A DNA stretch of 64,000 nucleotides from Opisthocomus hoazin. Lineage: Eukaryota > Chordata > Aves > Opisthocomiformes > Opisthocomidae. The position numbers and the translations under genes were made by a program. Under the pieces are notes generated by a model, which saw nothing but the letters and a program-made list of their open reading frames with translations, did not search any database and had not been told where the DNA came from. Below are positions 60,747-64,000 of this stretch, piece by piece; position 1 is the first letter of the stretch, and every line of letters begins with the position of its first letter. Location: NCBI RefSeq assembly GCF_030867145.1, contig NC_134414.1:84000504-84064503 (forward strand), in the 5' to 3' direction.

Positions 60747-61154
60747 TTTATTTATTAAAAAAAAACCCAAACAAACAACAAAACAAAACACCTGTACAGT
60801 CACTGGCTCTGTTCCAGAAGATTCTGCTTTGTTTGTTACACTCAAAACACCATTTTAAGTGACTTCTTCTGGCCTTGACTTTCAATCAAAGTGGCTGAGA
60901 TCTTAAAGCAGTATCGTAACAGCAATGTACACTTTTCACATTTCACAGGGTTTGTAGTTGATCTTTAACATCAGAGAGTTTCTGTGGAAGGATCAGTAAG
61001 AAAATAATGACTGTCCTTCTCTTTCACTTGTTTTTACTTTAGGTTTTGACAAGGTGTTCAACGGATGTTATTATAACTTTTTCCTCTTCTTTTTGTTGTT
61101 TTTTTTTTTTCTTTCTTCCAAGTGGCTTGTGAGAGTAGAAGGGAAAGGGCTGAG
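60747..61154 (-). other. NLGN4X: Proximal NLGN4X 3' UTR (minimum extent)
   Basis: Directly downstream of the NLGN4X stop codon on the minus strand. Overlapping AATAAA hexamers read on the minus strand at 60747-60756 are the first candidate poly(A) signals. Longer isoforms using sites further left are possible. Confidence 0.45.
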
Positions 61155-63619
<2,465 letters not shown>

Positions 63620-64000
63620 CCGATGAACAAATATGGCGACCTAAGTGTCAACAGAAGGCTGAGGTACTCAGCAACTTTTTTGCCTCAGTCTTCACCAGCA
63701 ACTTTTCTCCTCAGCCCTCCCTAGTTGATGGACCACATGATGGGGACTAGGGGGGTGAAGTCCCTTCTACCATAACAGAAGATAAGGTTCATGACTACCT
63801 GAGGAACCTGAACATACATAAGTCTATGGGACCTGACAAGATGCATCCCACGGCCCTTTGGGAATTGGCTGATGTAGTTGCCAAGACCCTCTCTACAATA
63901 TTTTACAAGTCATGGCAGTAAGGAGAAGTCCCTGGTAACTGGAAAAAGGGAAACATTGTGCCCATTTTTAAAAAGGGTACAAAGGAGGACCCTGGGAACT
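63620..64000 (+). mobile_element. CR1 LINE copy D, fragment at window edge
   Basis: Encodes the CR1 ORF2 stretch between endonuclease and RT: SNFFASVFTSNF, a PDKMHPTAL motif and GNWKKGNIVPIFKKGTKEDPGN, which lines up with the region just upstream of the start of copy C and with 9650-9960 of copy B. In-frame stops occur (a TAG near 63750 and a TAA near 63920), so it is decayed. It is antisense to NLGN4X inside its last intron and runs off the window. The left edge is approximate. Confidence 0.88.

Overview
The window is vertebrate nuclear DNA, and almost certainly avian. Four CR1 LINE copies carry the bird/reptile-type 3' tail of repeated ATTCTRTG units. Several LTRs start TGTCCTGG, as I recall from common avian LTR families. 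The one host gene matches the C-terminus of neuroligin-4 (NLGN4X). No prokaryotic gene, tRNA, rRNA or CRISPR array is visible. Most of the window is AT-rich, gene-poor DNA downstream of NLGN4X, peppered with retroelements.

Layout. 1-1422: CR1 copy A (+), cut by the window edge. 1423-6906: AT-rich, no gene. 6907-7522: solo LTR with a 5-bp target duplication. 8270-8582: unclassified GC-richer block. 8701-11166: CR1 copy B (-), almost identical to A where they overlap. 11167-17452: AT-rich. 17453-18842: CR1 copy C (+), another subfamily, with nearly open reverse transcriptase. 19198-19486: CR1 scrap fused to an LTR scrap. 22216-24317: three LTRs in mixed orientation. 25099-25248 and 28188-28337: a 150-bp near-perfect inverted repeat not explained by any element I recognise. 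29253-35954: a defective class II (betaretrovirus-like) endogenous retrovirus with paired LTRs, 6-bp target duplication and an initiator-tRNA-Met primer site, carrying a second, foreign LTR/leader-like segment. 41041-41424: another solo LTR. 41425-61154: AT-rich and essentially gene-free, ending in the presumed NLGN4X 3' UTR. 61155-62004: last NLGN4X coding exon (-). 62005-64000: part of the last intron, entered by CR1 copy D (+) at about 63620.

The only gene likely to be functional is NLGN4X, a postsynaptic adhesion receptor; the exon here encodes the stalk, membrane segment, cytoplasmic tail and PDZ ligand. All retroelement reading frames are broken. The observations most worth checking are the 150-bp inverted repeat, the inactivating lesions shared by CR1 copies A and B (suggesting mobilisation in trans), and the composite, Met-primed endogenous retrovirus.
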